Source: Thermopolyspora sp044507605 (GTDB taxonomy: Bacteria; Actinomycetota; Actinomycetes; Streptosporangiales; Streptosporangiaceae). From it: a stretch of 64,000 bases of DNA. The notes beneath the pieces are model-generated. The model was not told where the DNA came from, made no database searches, and saw nothing but the letters and a program-made list of their open reading frames with translations. Position numbers and translations under genes: made by a program. The stretch is from NCBI GenBank assembly GCA_044507605.1, contig JBIQJI010000009.1, positions 1 through 64,000 of the forward strand. The letters are read 5' to 3'. Below, piece by piece: positions 16,899 to 25,659 of the stretch (positions are counted from its first letter, which is position 1; every line of letters starts with the position of its first letter).

Positions 16899-17774
16899 CT
16901 ACTTGACCGCGCCGCCGGTGATACCAGAGATGATCTTGCGCTGGGCCACGGCGAAGACGGCCAGCAGGGGGAGGCTCATCAGGATGATGTAGGCGAAGAT
17001 CAGGTGCCAGTTGTTCAGGTACAGGCCGGCGTTGGCGACCTGGAAGAGGTTCAGGGGCAGGGTGTCGAGCCGGCCGCCGATCACGAAGAACGCGTAGAAG
17101 ACGTCGTTCCAGACGTACAGGCAGATGAGGATGGTCGCGGTGGCCAGCACCGGGCGCAGCAGGGGCAGGATGACCGAGACGAACACCCGCAGCGGCCCGG
17201 CGCCGTCCATGCGCGCGGCCTCCTCGATCGACAGCGGGACGGTGCGGATGAAACCGGTCACGAAGAAGATGACGGTGGACAGGTAGATGCCGACGTAGAC
17301 GCCGACCATGCCGGTGACGGTGCCGGCCAGGCCGAGTTGGCGCAGCAGCAGCACGATGGTGACGACGGCCGGCGGCAGCACGATGCCGCTGATGGCGAAG
17401 GCGTAGAGCACCGCGTTGAGCCTGCTCGTGCGGCGCGCGAGGATCCACGACGCCATCGAGCCGAGCGTGAGCACCAGCGCCACCGACGGCGCGACGACGA
17501 GGAGGCTGCCGAGCAGCGCGGCGGGCACCTCGCCCTGCTGCCACGCCTGGCCGAGGTTCTCCCAGAGCCGCCAGTGTGCGGGGAGGGACAGGTCCGGCGA
17601 CAGGGCCTCGCCCTGTGACTTGGCCGCCGTCACGACGACCAGCCACAGCGGCACGCCCATGACGGGCACGACGAGCGCGACGACGGCGAAGGGGCGCAGC
17701 CGGGCGGCGAGGCCGCGCGTGGGCGGCGCGGCGGTGCGGCGGCGGGACCGGGCGCCGTAGGCGGGGACGGTCAC
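16899..17774 (-). CDS. Carbohydrate ABC transporter permease (MalG type)
   Basis: A 291-residue membrane protein with six hydrophobic segments and the EAA loop EEAARMDGAGPLRVFVSVILP that contacts the ATPase. GTG 17774 overlaps the stop of the partner permease (GTGA), and GGGAGGAG precedes it. Much longer reading frames through this stretch are out-of-frame artefacts. No ATPase gene is present; as in many actinomycetes, a shared MsiK-type ATPase elsewhere probably energises the system. Confidence 0.92.
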   Translation of the reverse strand: MTVPAYGARSRRRTAAPPTRGLAARLRPFAVVALVVPVMGVPLWLVVVTAAKSQGEALSPDLSLPAHWRLWENLGQAWQQGEVPAALLGSLLVVAPSVALVLTLGSMASWILARRTSRLNAVLYAFAISGIVLPPAVVTIVLLLRQLGLAGTVTGMVGVYVGIYLSTVIFFVTGFIRTVPLSIEEAARMDGAGPLRVFVSVILPLLRPVLATATILICLYVWNDVFYAFFVIGGRLDTLPLNLFQVANAGLYLNNWHLIFAYIILMSLPLLAVFAVAQRKIISGITGGAVK

Positions 17775-18718
17775 AGGATCTCCTCCCTCTTGCGCAGGAC
17801 GCGGATGACGGGGAAGGCGAGCAGGGCGACCATGAGGAACAGCACCAGGCTCATGGTGGTGGCCTGCGCGAACAGTCCCTGGCCGAACGTGCGGTAGATG
17901 AAGATGTTGAGGATCTCGGTGCTGCGGGCGGGGCCGCCGCCGGTGAGGGCCTGCACGATGTCGAAGCCGTTCATGGAGCCCAGCAGCGCGGTGGCGACGT
18001 TGAAGGTGACCGCCGGGGCCAGCAGCGGGAAGCGGACGGACCAGAACGCCTGCCATGCGGAGGCGCCGTCGATGCGGGCCGCCTCGGTGACGTCCTCGGG
18101 GATGGTCTTGAGCCCGGCCAGGTAGATGAGCATGGACAGGCCCATCCACTTCCAGGCGTGGATGATCGTGGCGATCACGAGGGTCCAGGTGGTGCTGCCC
18201 AGCCACGCGATCGTCACGTGCTGCCCGGTCAGGGCCGACAGCAGGTCGTTGAGGCTGCCTTCGGGCTTGAGCAGAGCCTGGAAGATGTAGCCGACCGCCA
18301 GGGCCGACATCAGCACCGGGATGAGGAAGACCAGGCGGGCGACCCGGTTGAGCCAGGTGTCCTTCTCCAGCAGGACGGCCAGGCCGAAGCCGAACAGGTT
18401 CTGGAACAGGGCCACCAGGACGGCGTACATGAGGGTGACGCGCAGCGACCGGAACAGGGTGCCGTCCGACAGCAGCGCGGCGAAGTTGTCGAAGCCGACC
18501 GGGCGGATGTCGCTTTTGAAGCTGGACCAGTCGGTGAAGGCGTAGATGAAGTTGAACAGGGTCGGCAGGAAGAAGAACACGAAGAGGATCGCGAACGCCG
18601 GCGCGAGGAACCACATCGGGTGGGTGCGGGCCCGCGGGCTCCTCGCGGGCGTCCGCCCCCCAGCGGGGGAGCAGGGCTGGGCGGATGGGCGGGTGAGCGT
18701 CTCCTGACCGGCCGGCAC
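17771..18718 (-). CDS. Carbohydrate ABC transporter permease (MalF type)
   Basis: A 315-residue membrane protein with a Pro/Arg-rich cytoplasmic N-terminus, about six membrane segments and the EAA loop TEAARIDGASAWQAFWSVRFP. It is the MalF/UgpA-type partner of the following permease. GTG 18718 has AAGGAG eight bases before it. It lies 110 bp downstream of the binding-protein gene, with a hairpin between them. Confidence 0.92.
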   Translation of the reverse strand: MPAGQETLTRPSAQPCSPAGGRTPARSPRARTHPMWFLAPAFAILFVFFFLPTLFNFIYAFTDWSSFKSDIRPVGFDNFAALLSDGTLFRSLRVTLMYAVLVALFQNLFGFGLAVLLEKDTWLNRVARLVFLIPVLMSALAVGYIFQALLKPEGSLNDLLSALTGQHVTIAWLGSTTWTLVIATIIHAWKWMGLSMLIYLAGLKTIPEDVTEAARIDGASAWQAFWSVRFPLLAPAVTFNVATALLGSMNGFDIVQALTGGGPARSTEILNIFIYRTFGQGLFAQATTMSLVLFLMVALLAFPVIRVLRKREEIL

Positions 18719-18793
18719 GATCGGCTCCTTCCGGGTGGCACGCCGGGGGGTTGCGGTGGTGGCGTGGTGCGTGGGTGCGCTGCGGGTGGGCGC

Positions 18794-18813
18794 GGGAGGC
18801 CGGACGGCCTCCC
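18794..18813 (-). terminator. Intra-operon hairpin between binding protein and permeases
   Basis: GGGAGGCCG pairs perfectly with CGGCCTCCC around two bases, 16 bp after the binding-protein stop. Such hairpins often make binding-protein mRNA more abundant than permease mRNA by attenuation or 3'-end protection. Confidence 0.5.
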
Positions 18814-18828
18814 GGCGGGGAACGTGGG

Positions 18829-20148
18829 TCAGAAGCCGGTGGCCCCGGCCGCCTTGGCGAGCTGGGCGAACTGCTTCTGGGTGGCGGCCGCCACCTGCTC
18901 CGGCGTCATGCTACCGGTGATCATGTCGGCCAGGTTGAGGTACAGGTCGGGGTTGGCCACGGCCAGGGCCTGCATGGAGCCGACCGCGTCACCGAGCGAC
19001 TTGTGCACGTCCAGCAGAGCCTGCGGCACGCCGGCGGGGGTGGGCACGTCGGTGCGCAGCGAGACGGTCTTGCGGTCGGTGACGAAGCCGCTGTAGCCGG
19101 GGCCCATCCAGTAGGCCAGCAGCTGCCGGGCGGCGGCCTCCCGCTTGGCGTCGCCCGTGCGGAACGCCACCAGGGCGTTGGACTGGTCGGGGATGAAGGT
19201 GCCCACATTGCCGGACGGCGAGATGGGGAAGAAGCCGATCTTCTTGTCCAGTTCGGCCGTGTCGGCCTTGGCCTGGAGCTGGCCGAAGAACGAATTGACC
19301 TGCATGACCATGGCCGTCTTGCCCGACAGCAGCGCCTCGCCCTGGTCCTCGAACGTGGCGGTCTTGATGTCGGAGTTGAACAGGCCCTCGTCGATGAGCG
19401 CCTTGTACTTCTTGATGGCGTTCAGGACCGTGCTGTCCTCGAACGTCTCCTCGCCGGTGTTGATGCGGTCCCACAGCCCGTCGCGGGCCGCGTCGGCGAG
19501 CTGCACCTGCACCCACCACTGGGTGGCCCACTTGTCGCCGGCCATCTCGTAGAAGGGGGTGACGCCCTTGGCCTTGAGCTTGCGGCCGGTCTCCACCAGC
19601 TCGTCGAAGTTCTTCGGCGTCTCGGTGATGCCGTTGGCGGCGAAGACCTCCTTGTTGTAGTAGACGCCTTCGACGGCGGGGCTGGTGATGAGCGCGGCGT
19701 AGCGGGTCTTGTCCAGCAGGCCGGTCATGTCGCGCAGTTCGGGCGACAGTGAGGAGAGCCAGGGGGCGTCGTCCAGGGGCTGGAGGTTGGCCCGGGCGTT
19801 GAGCGCCGTGAGCATCGACGCGGTGGGCTGCCAGAAGGCCAGGTCGGGCTTGTCGCCGGTGGCGACCTTGGTCTGCACGCCCTGCTCGTACGGGTCGGGG
19901 ATCGTGACGACCTCGATCTTGGCGCCGGTGGCCTGGCTGAAGGCGTCGGCCACGGCCTTGGGCACGGTGTTGCTGTTCTGTGCGGCCCAGATGGTGAGGG
20001 TGATGCCGTCCAGCTTGGCGGTGGGCGAAGGCCAGGCGGTGGGGGCGGCGCCGGCGTCGGAGCCGCCGGCCCCGGGGTCGCTGCAGGCGGGGAGCGCGAG
20101 CGCGAGGGCGAGGGCGATCGCGGGGGCGATGCGCTGTGCGAGTTTCAC
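18829..20148 (-). CDS. Sugar-binding lipoprotein of ABC importer
   Basis: A 439-residue extracellular solute-binding protein of family 1. The lipoprotein signal has lipobox LPACSD. The mature part starts with a Gly/Ala linker, then ITLTIWAAQNSNTVPKAVADAFSQ and the conserved TPKNFDELVETGRKLKAKGVTPF stretch. The GTG start at 20148 has AGAGGAT eight bases before it. It sits between the alpha-galactosidase and permease genes, so the ligand is probably an alpha-galactoside such as melibiose or raffinose. That is inferred from context only. Confidence 0.9.
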   Translation of the reverse strand: MKLAQRIAPAIALALALALPACSDPGAGGSDAGAAPTAWPSPTAKLDGITLTIWAAQNSNTVPKAVADAFSQATGAKIEVVTIPDPYEQGVQTKVATGDKPDLAFWQPTASMLTALNARANLQPLDDAPWLSSLSPELRDMTGLLDKTRYAALITSPAVEGVYYNKEVFAANGITETPKNFDELVETGRKLKAKGVTPFYEMAGDKWATQWWVQVQLADAARDGLWDRINTGEETFEDSTVLNAIKKYKALIDEGLFNSDIKTATFEDQGEALLSGKTAMVMQVNSFFGQLQAKADTAELDKKIGFFPISPSGNVGTFIPDQSNALVAFRTGDAKREAAARQLLAYWMGPGYSGFVTDRKTVSLRTDVPTPAGVPQALLDVHKSLGDAVGSMQALAVANPDLYLNLADMITGSMTPEQVAAATQKQFAQLAKAAGATGF

Positions 20149-20203
20149 GGTGGGATCCTCTGTCAGGTTTGTTCCATATTGTGCTTAATGTCCTGTTGGT
20201 TGG

Positions 20204-22300
20204 TCACCGCGCCTGGAGGCGAAGAATGCGGGCCGCCGGCGCGGGGCGCGCGGACGTGACGGTGAGCTCCGCGGCCCGCGCGTTCCACGAGTAGGTCCAG
20301 CCGCCCATCGCCGACGGGTAGGCCGTCAGCATGTTCAGGTCGCGGCCCGCCAGGTGGGGCAGGGGCAGCACGACCCGGACCGGCGCGCCGGGCCGGCGCC
20401 AGATGCCCAGGTGGGTGACGTCCCCGGCGCGCAGGCCCAGGGCGAGCCACGGGTCGTCCCAGCCCGGCAGGCCGAGCGGCCAGCACGGCACCGCCCGCAC
20501 CAGGTCGGCGCGCAGGCTCTGATGCAGCCGCACGCCCTCCCGGACCAGGTCGAGCCGCTGCGGCGTCATCCGGTGCAGGTTGCCGGACAGGTAGAGGCGG
20601 CCCAGGATGCCGGTGCACATGGTGAACGCGATCTGCTCGTCGGTCATCTCCGGCTGCGGGTAGGCCCAGCTGGCCGCCTGCTCGGGCAGCACCGACAGCG
20701 GCGCGGCCACCGCGATCGGCGGATAGCGCAGGTAGTCCTGCTGGTCGCTGGTCGACTGGAGCTGCATGCGGGACAGCACCGCGTAGTCCATGCGCATCGC
20801 GCCCGAGCCGCAGTTCTCCAGCACCAGGCGCGGGTGCCGGTCCAGCACGCCCTCCAGCCACGCCAGGTGCGCCCGGTTGTGCCCGAGCAGCCCGGCCCCC
20901 ACGCTCGTGGCGTCGCGGTCGGTGCCCGCGCCCGGGTTGATGTTGTAGTCGAGCTTGAAGTAGCCGATGCCCAGCTGTTCCACCAGCCGGTCCACCACCT
21001 GGTCCAGGTGCGCGACGGCGGCGGGATGGCGCAGGTCCAGGTGATAGCGGCCGTGCTCGGCGACCCGCTCGCCGTTGCGCTGCAGGAACGCCTCGGCGGG
21101 CAGCTTGTCGGCCATCGGGCTGCGTGTGCCGATCACCTCGGGCTCCAGCCACAGCCCGGGGGTCATGCCGTGCCCCGTGATGCGCGCCAGCACCTCCTCC
21201 AGGCCGTGCGGGAAACGGGACTGGGAGGGCTGCCACTCGCCCACGCTGTCCCACCAGTCGCCCTCGTCGTCGTACCAGCCGGCGTCGATGCAGAAGACCT
21301 CCGCCCCGGCGGCCGCGGCGGCGTCGATCAGGGGCAGCAGCCGTTCGGTCGTCGGGTCGCCCATGAGGGTGTTCATGTAGTCGTTGAAGACGACCGGCAG
21401 CGTGGCCCGGTCGGGGTGCGGGCGCACCAGGGCGCGCCGGTGCGCGGTCAGGGCCGCCGCCGCGCCCTCCACCCCGTCTCCGGAGACGGCGATCGAGACG
21501 GGCACGGTGGTGAACGACTCGCCGGGGGCGAGCAGCTCGTTCCACTGGTGGTCGAGGTCGGTCGGCCCCGACAGGGCGACGTACGCGCCGTCCAGCCGGT
21601 CGCCGATCTCCCAGCGCCACGGGCCGTTGTGCTCGATCTGCCACAGCCAGGTGTGGCCGGTGCCCCGGTCGGTCAGCCCGCCCATCGGCACGTACCGGCC
21701 GCTGGACCAGGTGCCCGAGCTGGACACGATGAACGCGCCCCGCCCGTGCTGGTCGTGCGCGGCCAGGCCGAGGTCGGCGATGTGCTCGGCGAGCGGCCGC
21801 CGGGTCCAGCGGTTCTCGCCCAGCCACTCGTTCGGGGCGTACAGGACGTCGAGGTCGGGAATCGGCCGGCCGAGGAAGCCGGCGGCGAACGAGGTGACCG
21901 CGAGCAGCGCCACCGGCCGGTCGCCGAAGTTGGTCACCTTGGTCACGGCCTGCACGGCGGACACGCCCTCGCGTGACCGCAGGGTCAGCTCCGCGCCGAG
22001 CCCGGTCCGCTCGTCGCGCAGCCGTATGCGCAGCAGGTGCCAGTCGCCGTCGGCCGACCGGTCGGCGCCGGCGTAGCGCAGCCGGTAGCCGATCGCGGTC
22101 TCCGACAGCCGCTGCGAGGCCCGGGCCCGGCCCTCGCCGGGCACCAGCACCTCCACCAGCGGCTGCGCCACCCGCTGCGCCTTGCCAGGCGGCCCCGCTG
22201 ACAGCTCGCGCAGCGCCACCGGGTGATCCGGGTGGATCTCCACGACGGCGGTGAGGCCGGAATGGCCCCAGCGCAGGGTCTCCACGACGTCAGCAGGCAT
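20204..22300 (-). CDS. Alpha-galactosidase, GH36 family
   Basis: A 698-residue cytoplasmic enzyme that hydrolyses terminal alpha-D-galactosyl groups. An N-terminal beta-sandwich domain leads into the TIM barrel (PVVFNDYMNTLMGDPT, FCIDAGWYDD). The nucleophile Asp is in GYFKLDYN near residue 448, and the acid/base Asp is in ENCGSGAMRMD near residue 500, both standard for GH36. The frame is open to 22417, but ATG 22300 with AAAGAGAGA upstream excludes the operator palindromes from the coding region and begins the domain. It is the first gene of the transport operon after the regulator. Confidence 0.93.
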   Translation of the reverse strand: MPADVVETLRWGHSGLTAVVEIHPDHPVALRELSAGPPGKAQRVAQPLVEVLVPGEGRARASQRLSETAIGYRLRYAGADRSADGDWHLLRIRLRDERTGLGAELTLRSREGVSAVQAVTKVTNFGDRPVALLAVTSFAAGFLGRPIPDLDVLYAPNEWLGENRWTRRPLAEHIADLGLAAHDQHGRGAFIVSSSGTWSSGRYVPMGGLTDRGTGHTWLWQIEHNGPWRWEIGDRLDGAYVALSGPTDLDHQWNELLAPGESFTTVPVSIAVSGDGVEGAAAALTAHRRALVRPHPDRATLPVVFNDYMNTLMGDPTTERLLPLIDAAAAAGAEVFCIDAGWYDDEGDWWDSVGEWQPSQSRFPHGLEEVLARITGHGMTPGLWLEPEVIGTRSPMADKLPAEAFLQRNGERVAEHGRYHLDLRHPAAVAHLDQVVDRLVEQLGIGYFKLDYNINPGAGTDRDATSVGAGLLGHNRAHLAWLEGVLDRHPRLVLENCGSGAMRMDYAVLSRMQLQSTSDQQDYLRYPPIAVAAPLSVLPEQAASWAYPQPEMTDEQIAFTMCTGILGRLYLSGNLHRMTPQRLDLVREGVRLHQSLRADLVRAVPCWPLGLPGWDDPWLALGLRAGDVTHLGIWRRPGAPVRVVLPLPHLAGRDLNMLTAYPSAMGGWTYSWNARAAELTVTSARPAPAARILRLQAR

Positions 22301-22337
22301 GCAGGGTCTCTCTTTCGCGCTCTCCCGGCCGCCATTC

Positions 22338-22378
22338 ATGTGACCGGTCACATCAGGGCTCCAGTGTGACCGGTCACA
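22338..22378 (-). promoter_or_regulatory. Two LacI-family operator palindromes
   Basis: ATGTGACCGGTCACAT (22338-22353) is a perfect 16-bp palindrome. TGTGACCGGTCACA (22365-22378) is its 14-bp core repeated, with centres 26 bp apart. Both have the central CG of LacI-family operators. They lie 38-78 bp before the alpha-galactosidase start and directly downstream of the LacI-type gene, so this regulator is the obvious candidate binder. Confidence 0.88.
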
Positions 22379-22489
22379 TGGCGCTGGGGAAGGCTCTGTT
22401 ACGGGATCGTTACGCAATGGCAGGACGATCGGCGGCGAAGTATGCCGGGCCAGGGCACCGCGCCCGAATGCGCGTCGGGCGTCCGGCCG

Positions 22490-23602
22490 TCAGCGGCGGC
22501 GCGGCGGCGCGGTCGACTCCCGCACGACCAGAGTCGGCGGCGTCAACGCCGGCTCGGGCCGCGCCTCGCCGGTCAGCTCCGCGTTCACCGCGTGAAAACA
22601 GGCCCGGCCCAGACCGGCGAAGTCCATCCGCACCGTCGTCAACGCCGGGGTCCAGTACGCCGAGCCCGGAATGTCGTCGAAGCCGACGATGCTCACATCG
22701 CCCGGAACGTCCTTGCCCGCGTCGTACAGGGCCCGGCGCACCCCCTGCGCGATGTCGTCGTTGCCGCACAGAATCGCCGTCACATCGGCCTCGGCCGCCA
22801 GCCGCCGCCCCGCGCCGTACGCCGACCGGATGTCCCAGCCGCACCCCAGCACCTCGGGCACGTCCGCCCCCGCCTCCGCCAGCGCGTCGCGCCACCCCGC
22901 GAGCCGCCCGCTCGACCCCGCCTCGGAAGGGATCGCCACATGGTGCACGGTGCGATGCCCGAGCGCCAGCAGATGCGCCGTGGCGTCGGCCGCGGCCCGC
23001 CGCTCGTCCAGCGCGATCGCGATCCGCCCCCGGTCGGGCGCCGCCGGCTCGGTCGCGGCGACGGCGGGCACATGTTCCGGCAGCGCCTCCAGCACCGCGA
23101 TGCCCATCACATCGAACGCGATCACCACCACGCCCCCCGCGCTGGGATCGCTGACATAGTCCACGGCCTGCTTCACCTCGGCCGGCGCCGCCGACTCCAC
23201 CACCCGCACGCCCACGGCCAGCCCTTCGCCCCGGGCGGCCTCCTCGATGCCCTGCAACGTCGCGGCGTAGCCGTACAGCATGGTGTTGGACGTCACCACG
23301 GTGATGCCCCGGGCCCGCCCGAAACTCAACGCCCGGGCCGCCCTGCTGGGCCGATACCCGAGCCGCTCGATCGCATCGAGCACGGCGCTGCGGGTCTCGG
23401 GCCGCACCCGCGGCGACTCGTTCAGCACCCGCGACACCGTCTGATACGACACCCCGGCGGCGGCCGCCACATCACGAATACTGGGCGCGCCGACACCCCG
23501 GGCAGCGGAACGAGGCGCACGCCGAGGAATCGAGGTCACGACCTCATCGTAGGGCGGGACCGGCGCAGCAGGTCGGTGAGCGGGGGCCGCACGCCGTGAC
23601 AT
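22490..23602 (-). CDS. LacI-family transcriptional regulator
   Basis: A 370-residue repressor. The HTH and hinge helix (SIRDVAAAAGVSYQTVSRVL, then GYRPSRAARAL) sit near residues 40-88, followed by a periplasmic-binding-protein-like sensor domain ending with the usual SIVGFDDIPGSAYWTPALTTV region. Neither ATG 23602 nor the in-frame GTG 23539 has a good ribosome site. The latter removes 21 poorly conserved residues and may be the true start. It probably represses the galactosidase-transport operon through the palindromes at 22338-22378. Confidence 0.9.
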   Translation of the reverse strand: MSRRAAPAHRPAAPVPPYDEVVTSIPRRAPRSAARGVGAPSIRDVAAAAGVSYQTVSRVLNESPRVRPETRSAVLDAIERLGYRPSRAARALSFGRARGITVVTSNTMLYGYAATLQGIEEAARGEGLAVGVRVVESAAPAEVKQAVDYVSDPSAGGVVVIAFDVMGIAVLEALPEHVPAVAATEPAAPDRGRIAIALDERRAAADATAHLLALGHRTVHHVAIPSEAGSSGRLAGWRDALAEAGADVPEVLGCGWDIRSAYGAGRRLAAEADVTAILCGNDDIAQGVRRALYDAGKDVPGDVSIVGFDDIPGSAYWTPALTTVRMDFAGLGRACFHAVNAELTGEARPEPALTPPTLVVRESTAPPRRR

Positions 23603-24124
23603 GGCTGTATCCGGGAGTGCGATGCAGATCCTCGGGATCGATGCGCTCGATCACGAGGCCGTTGTGTCAGGTGGCGCGCCGCCGCCGTCCGTGGGTCGCA
23701 GGGGCCGGTGCGGGGGTCGCGACACGAAGGTCCGCTGGTTATGCTGCTTGCGCGCATCCCATGGGATGCGCTGACAGGCAAGGCGTCACGACGTGGCCCG
23801 GCGCGACCGACTGCGGCTCGGCCGTGCCGGGCACGATCGGGGTGGCGACGCGGGGCCGCACGGCGCGTGCGGCGGGCCGCTGCCCCGCGCTCTGCACCCG
23901 ACTCTGCTCTTCGGTCGCTCCCGCCCCGCACAGCAGATCCACCCTGCACAGAAGATCCTGCCCTGGACGGGAAGCCTCGCCCTGGACGGCCTCGCTCTGG
24001 ACGGGCACATCTCGTGCTCTGGGCCGGAAGGTGCCCGGTGCGGGGCCGGAGGCCCGCCGGCGCGGTCCGGAATGCCCACTTGTGTGCCGGGTAGGCGACG
24101 TGGGTCCGACCGAAAGGAGGAGCC
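23603..24124. other. Gene-poor gap with a palindrome and short tandem repeats
   Basis: No gene is convincing in these 520 bp; all frames here are Arg/Pro-rich artefacts. It holds a 20-bp palindrome (23752-23771). It also has three spaced copies of a CCCTGGACGG-like unit (23961-24005) and a strong ribosome site (GAAAGGAGG) just before the next gene. Confidence 0.5.
23752..23771. promoter_or_regulatory. Perfect 20-bp palindrome, unknown regulator
   Basis: GCGCATCCCATGGGATGCGC is a perfect dyad without a loop. It lies in the gap between the LacI gene and the DUF2795 gene, about 350 bp before the latter, and looks like a dimer-binding site. Confidence 0.5.
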
Positions 24125-24322
24125 ATGGCCGACAAGCCGAACCCGATCCAGCTGCAGAAGCACCTCTCGGGCGTGGACTACCCGGCCAAACGCGACGACC
24201 TGGTCAAGGCGGCCCGATCGCAGGGCGCCGACGACAGCATGGTCAACGCGCTGAAGGGCATCCCGGACCGGGAGTACGACGGCCCCAATGCGGTCAGCAA
24301 GGCCGTGACCGGCAAGGGCTGA
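24125..24322 (+). CDS. DUF2795 domain protein
   Basis: A 65-residue protein that is almost entirely a DUF2795 domain (LQKHLSGVDYPAKRDDLVKAARSQGADDSMVNALKGIPDREYDGPNAVSKAV). Homologues are small soluble actinobacterial proteins of unknown function. GAAAGGAGG lies six bases before the ATG. It is transcribed towards the HopA1-like gene and separated from it by a terminator. Confidence 0.88.
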   Translation: MADKPNPIQLQKHLSGVDYPAKRDDLVKAARSQGADDSMVNALKGIPDREYDGPNAVSKAVTGKG

Positions 24323-24370
24323 CCGGACCCGCTCGGAGACGTTCCCGTCGTCCGGCGAGCGTCCGACGGC

Positions 24371-24409
24371 GCGGCGGCCACGACGGCTCGGCCGGTTCGT
24401 GGCCGCCGC
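24371..24409. terminator. Bidirectional terminator hairpin
   Basis: A perfect 13-bp stem (24371-24383 with 24397-24409) around 13 bases lies between the convergent DUF2795 and HopA1-like genes. Confidence 0.75.
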
Positions 24410-24422
24410 CCCGGGAGACGGA

Positions 24423-25622
24423 TCAGATCGGGTTCGTGTCCGGCAGATGCCGATGCGGCCGCTGGGGGTCGATTCGCGCCTTTTCCAGTGCCTTGTTGAC
24501 CAATTCGACGAACTTCTTCTCAGAGGCGATCGTGGGGTGGCTCTTGATGACGTCCTGGATGACGTTGGCCCGGGTCCTGGTGAAGCTGCCCTGGAGGCTC
24601 TGCACGAAGTATTTGGGCTCTTCCGCCCAGGCGATGCCGGGGCTGATGCGAGAGTAGAAGGGCGCGAAATCCTCGTCGACGTCACCGGGGCCGACCGCAT
24701 TGCTGATGGCCGAGACGATGGCGTCGCCGACGGTGTCGGAGCCGTCGTCGGTCTGGTCGCCCAACCCGTAGTAGATCACGAGCTTGTCGTACTTGACCTT
24801 TCGATTGGGTTGGGGCGTCGAGGAGAGATAGACCTTGTACTTTCTGATGTACTCGCCGACGCCGGGTTCGGCGAACAGCCGGTTGAGGCTCCGGCCGACC
24901 TTCAGCGCGGCCTCCTGGGTCTTCACGTTGACGATGATACGGCGGGACCGGCCGGGCAGATCCTGCGGGCCATCCTTCTTGTTTTTGTTGCTGACGTGGA
25001 AGTAGTCGCCTTTGACCACCGATTCCTCATTGGTCTGCGGGCCGTTCTGCTTGCCGACTCGCTGGCCTTTGACCGTGTAGTGGTCCGTCTCCTTGATGAA
25101 GTCCTTGAAGTCCTGGAGGTCCACCCCCTTGTGCAGATACGTCGATGAGCTCTTGCTGATCAAACGATAGATCCCGGTGGCCTGCTGGCCCTTTGTTTTG
25201 CGTTGTCCATTCTTATGGTAGTAAGCCTGGTAGACGGTCGAAAGCGCTTTCAGGTTCGCTTTCTCGTTGTCCTCGTAGCGCTTCTTGTCCGACTGTGAGA
25301 CGAGATTGGCGCGTTTGCTCTTGGTGACGCGACGCACATTGTTGAGGGAGCCGGAGTCCATCGAGTGCGTGCCGCTCGTGATCGGGTCCGGGACGTCCGT
25401 CTCCATGGCGGTCGGGCGCCGGGTGTTGTTCGTCATGGTCGAGGTCGTCCCGGAATGGACTTTCCGCGTCGAGCCGCCCTGGTGCGATGTCTCCGGCTCA
25501 TCCTGATGGGTGGTGCCGCTCTGCTTGTGAGTGAAGTTCTCCTGCTGCGTGGTCGGATCCTGACGCATGCGCTTCTTCTGCCGCGTGCGCTTCTTTCGTT
25601 TGGTCTTCGGCGATCTGATCAT
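24423..25622 (-). CDS. HopA1-like protein with strongly basic N-terminus (candidate effector)
   Basis: A 399-residue protein. Residues 1-22 are extremely basic (KTKRKKRTRQKKRMRQ) and resemble a nuclear localisation signal. About 90 polar, disordered-looking residues follow (His/Gln/Thr/Ser-rich). The C-terminal half has the order seen in HopA1-family proteins: RRIIVNVKTQEAALKVGRSL, YKVYL, KYDKLVIYYG, FAPFYSRISPGIAWAEEPKYF, RANVIQDVI. HopA1 domains are known in type III effectors and as lyase-like partners in class V lanthipeptide synthesis. ATG 25622 has AGGAGAG six bases upstream. Base composition (about 50% GC around 25201-25260) is far below the neighbours, suggesting transfer. It lies downstream of the TcA-like gene on the same strand. 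An effector role is inferred. Confidence 0.6.
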   Translation of the reverse strand: MIRSPKTKRKKRTRQKKRMRQDPTTQQENFTHKQSGTTHQDEPETSHQGGSTRKVHSGTTSTMTNNTRRPTAMETDVPDPITSGTHSMDSGSLNNVRRVTKSKRANLVSQSDKKRYEDNEKANLKALSTVYQAYYHKNGQRKTKGQQATGIYRLISKSSSTYLHKGVDLQDFKDFIKETDHYTVKGQRVGKQNGPQTNEESVVKGDYFHVSNKNKKDGPQDLPGRSRRIIVNVKTQEAALKVGRSLNRLFAEPGVGEYIRKYKVYLSSTPQPNRKVKYDKLVIYYGLGDQTDDGSDTVGDAIVSAISNAVGPGDVDEDFAPFYSRISPGIAWAEEPKYFVQSLQGSFTRTRANVIQDVIKSHPTIASEKKFVELVNKALEKARIDPQRPHRHLPDTNPI

Positions 25623-25659
25623 GCACGCTCTCCTAGGCGGGCCGAGGTGGTCTCCTCGG

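Noticed and set aside
16899..18614. A single 571-codon permease fusion
   Set aside because: The 5' part is the wrong frame of the MalF-type gene; the two permeases are separate genes overlapping by GTGA.
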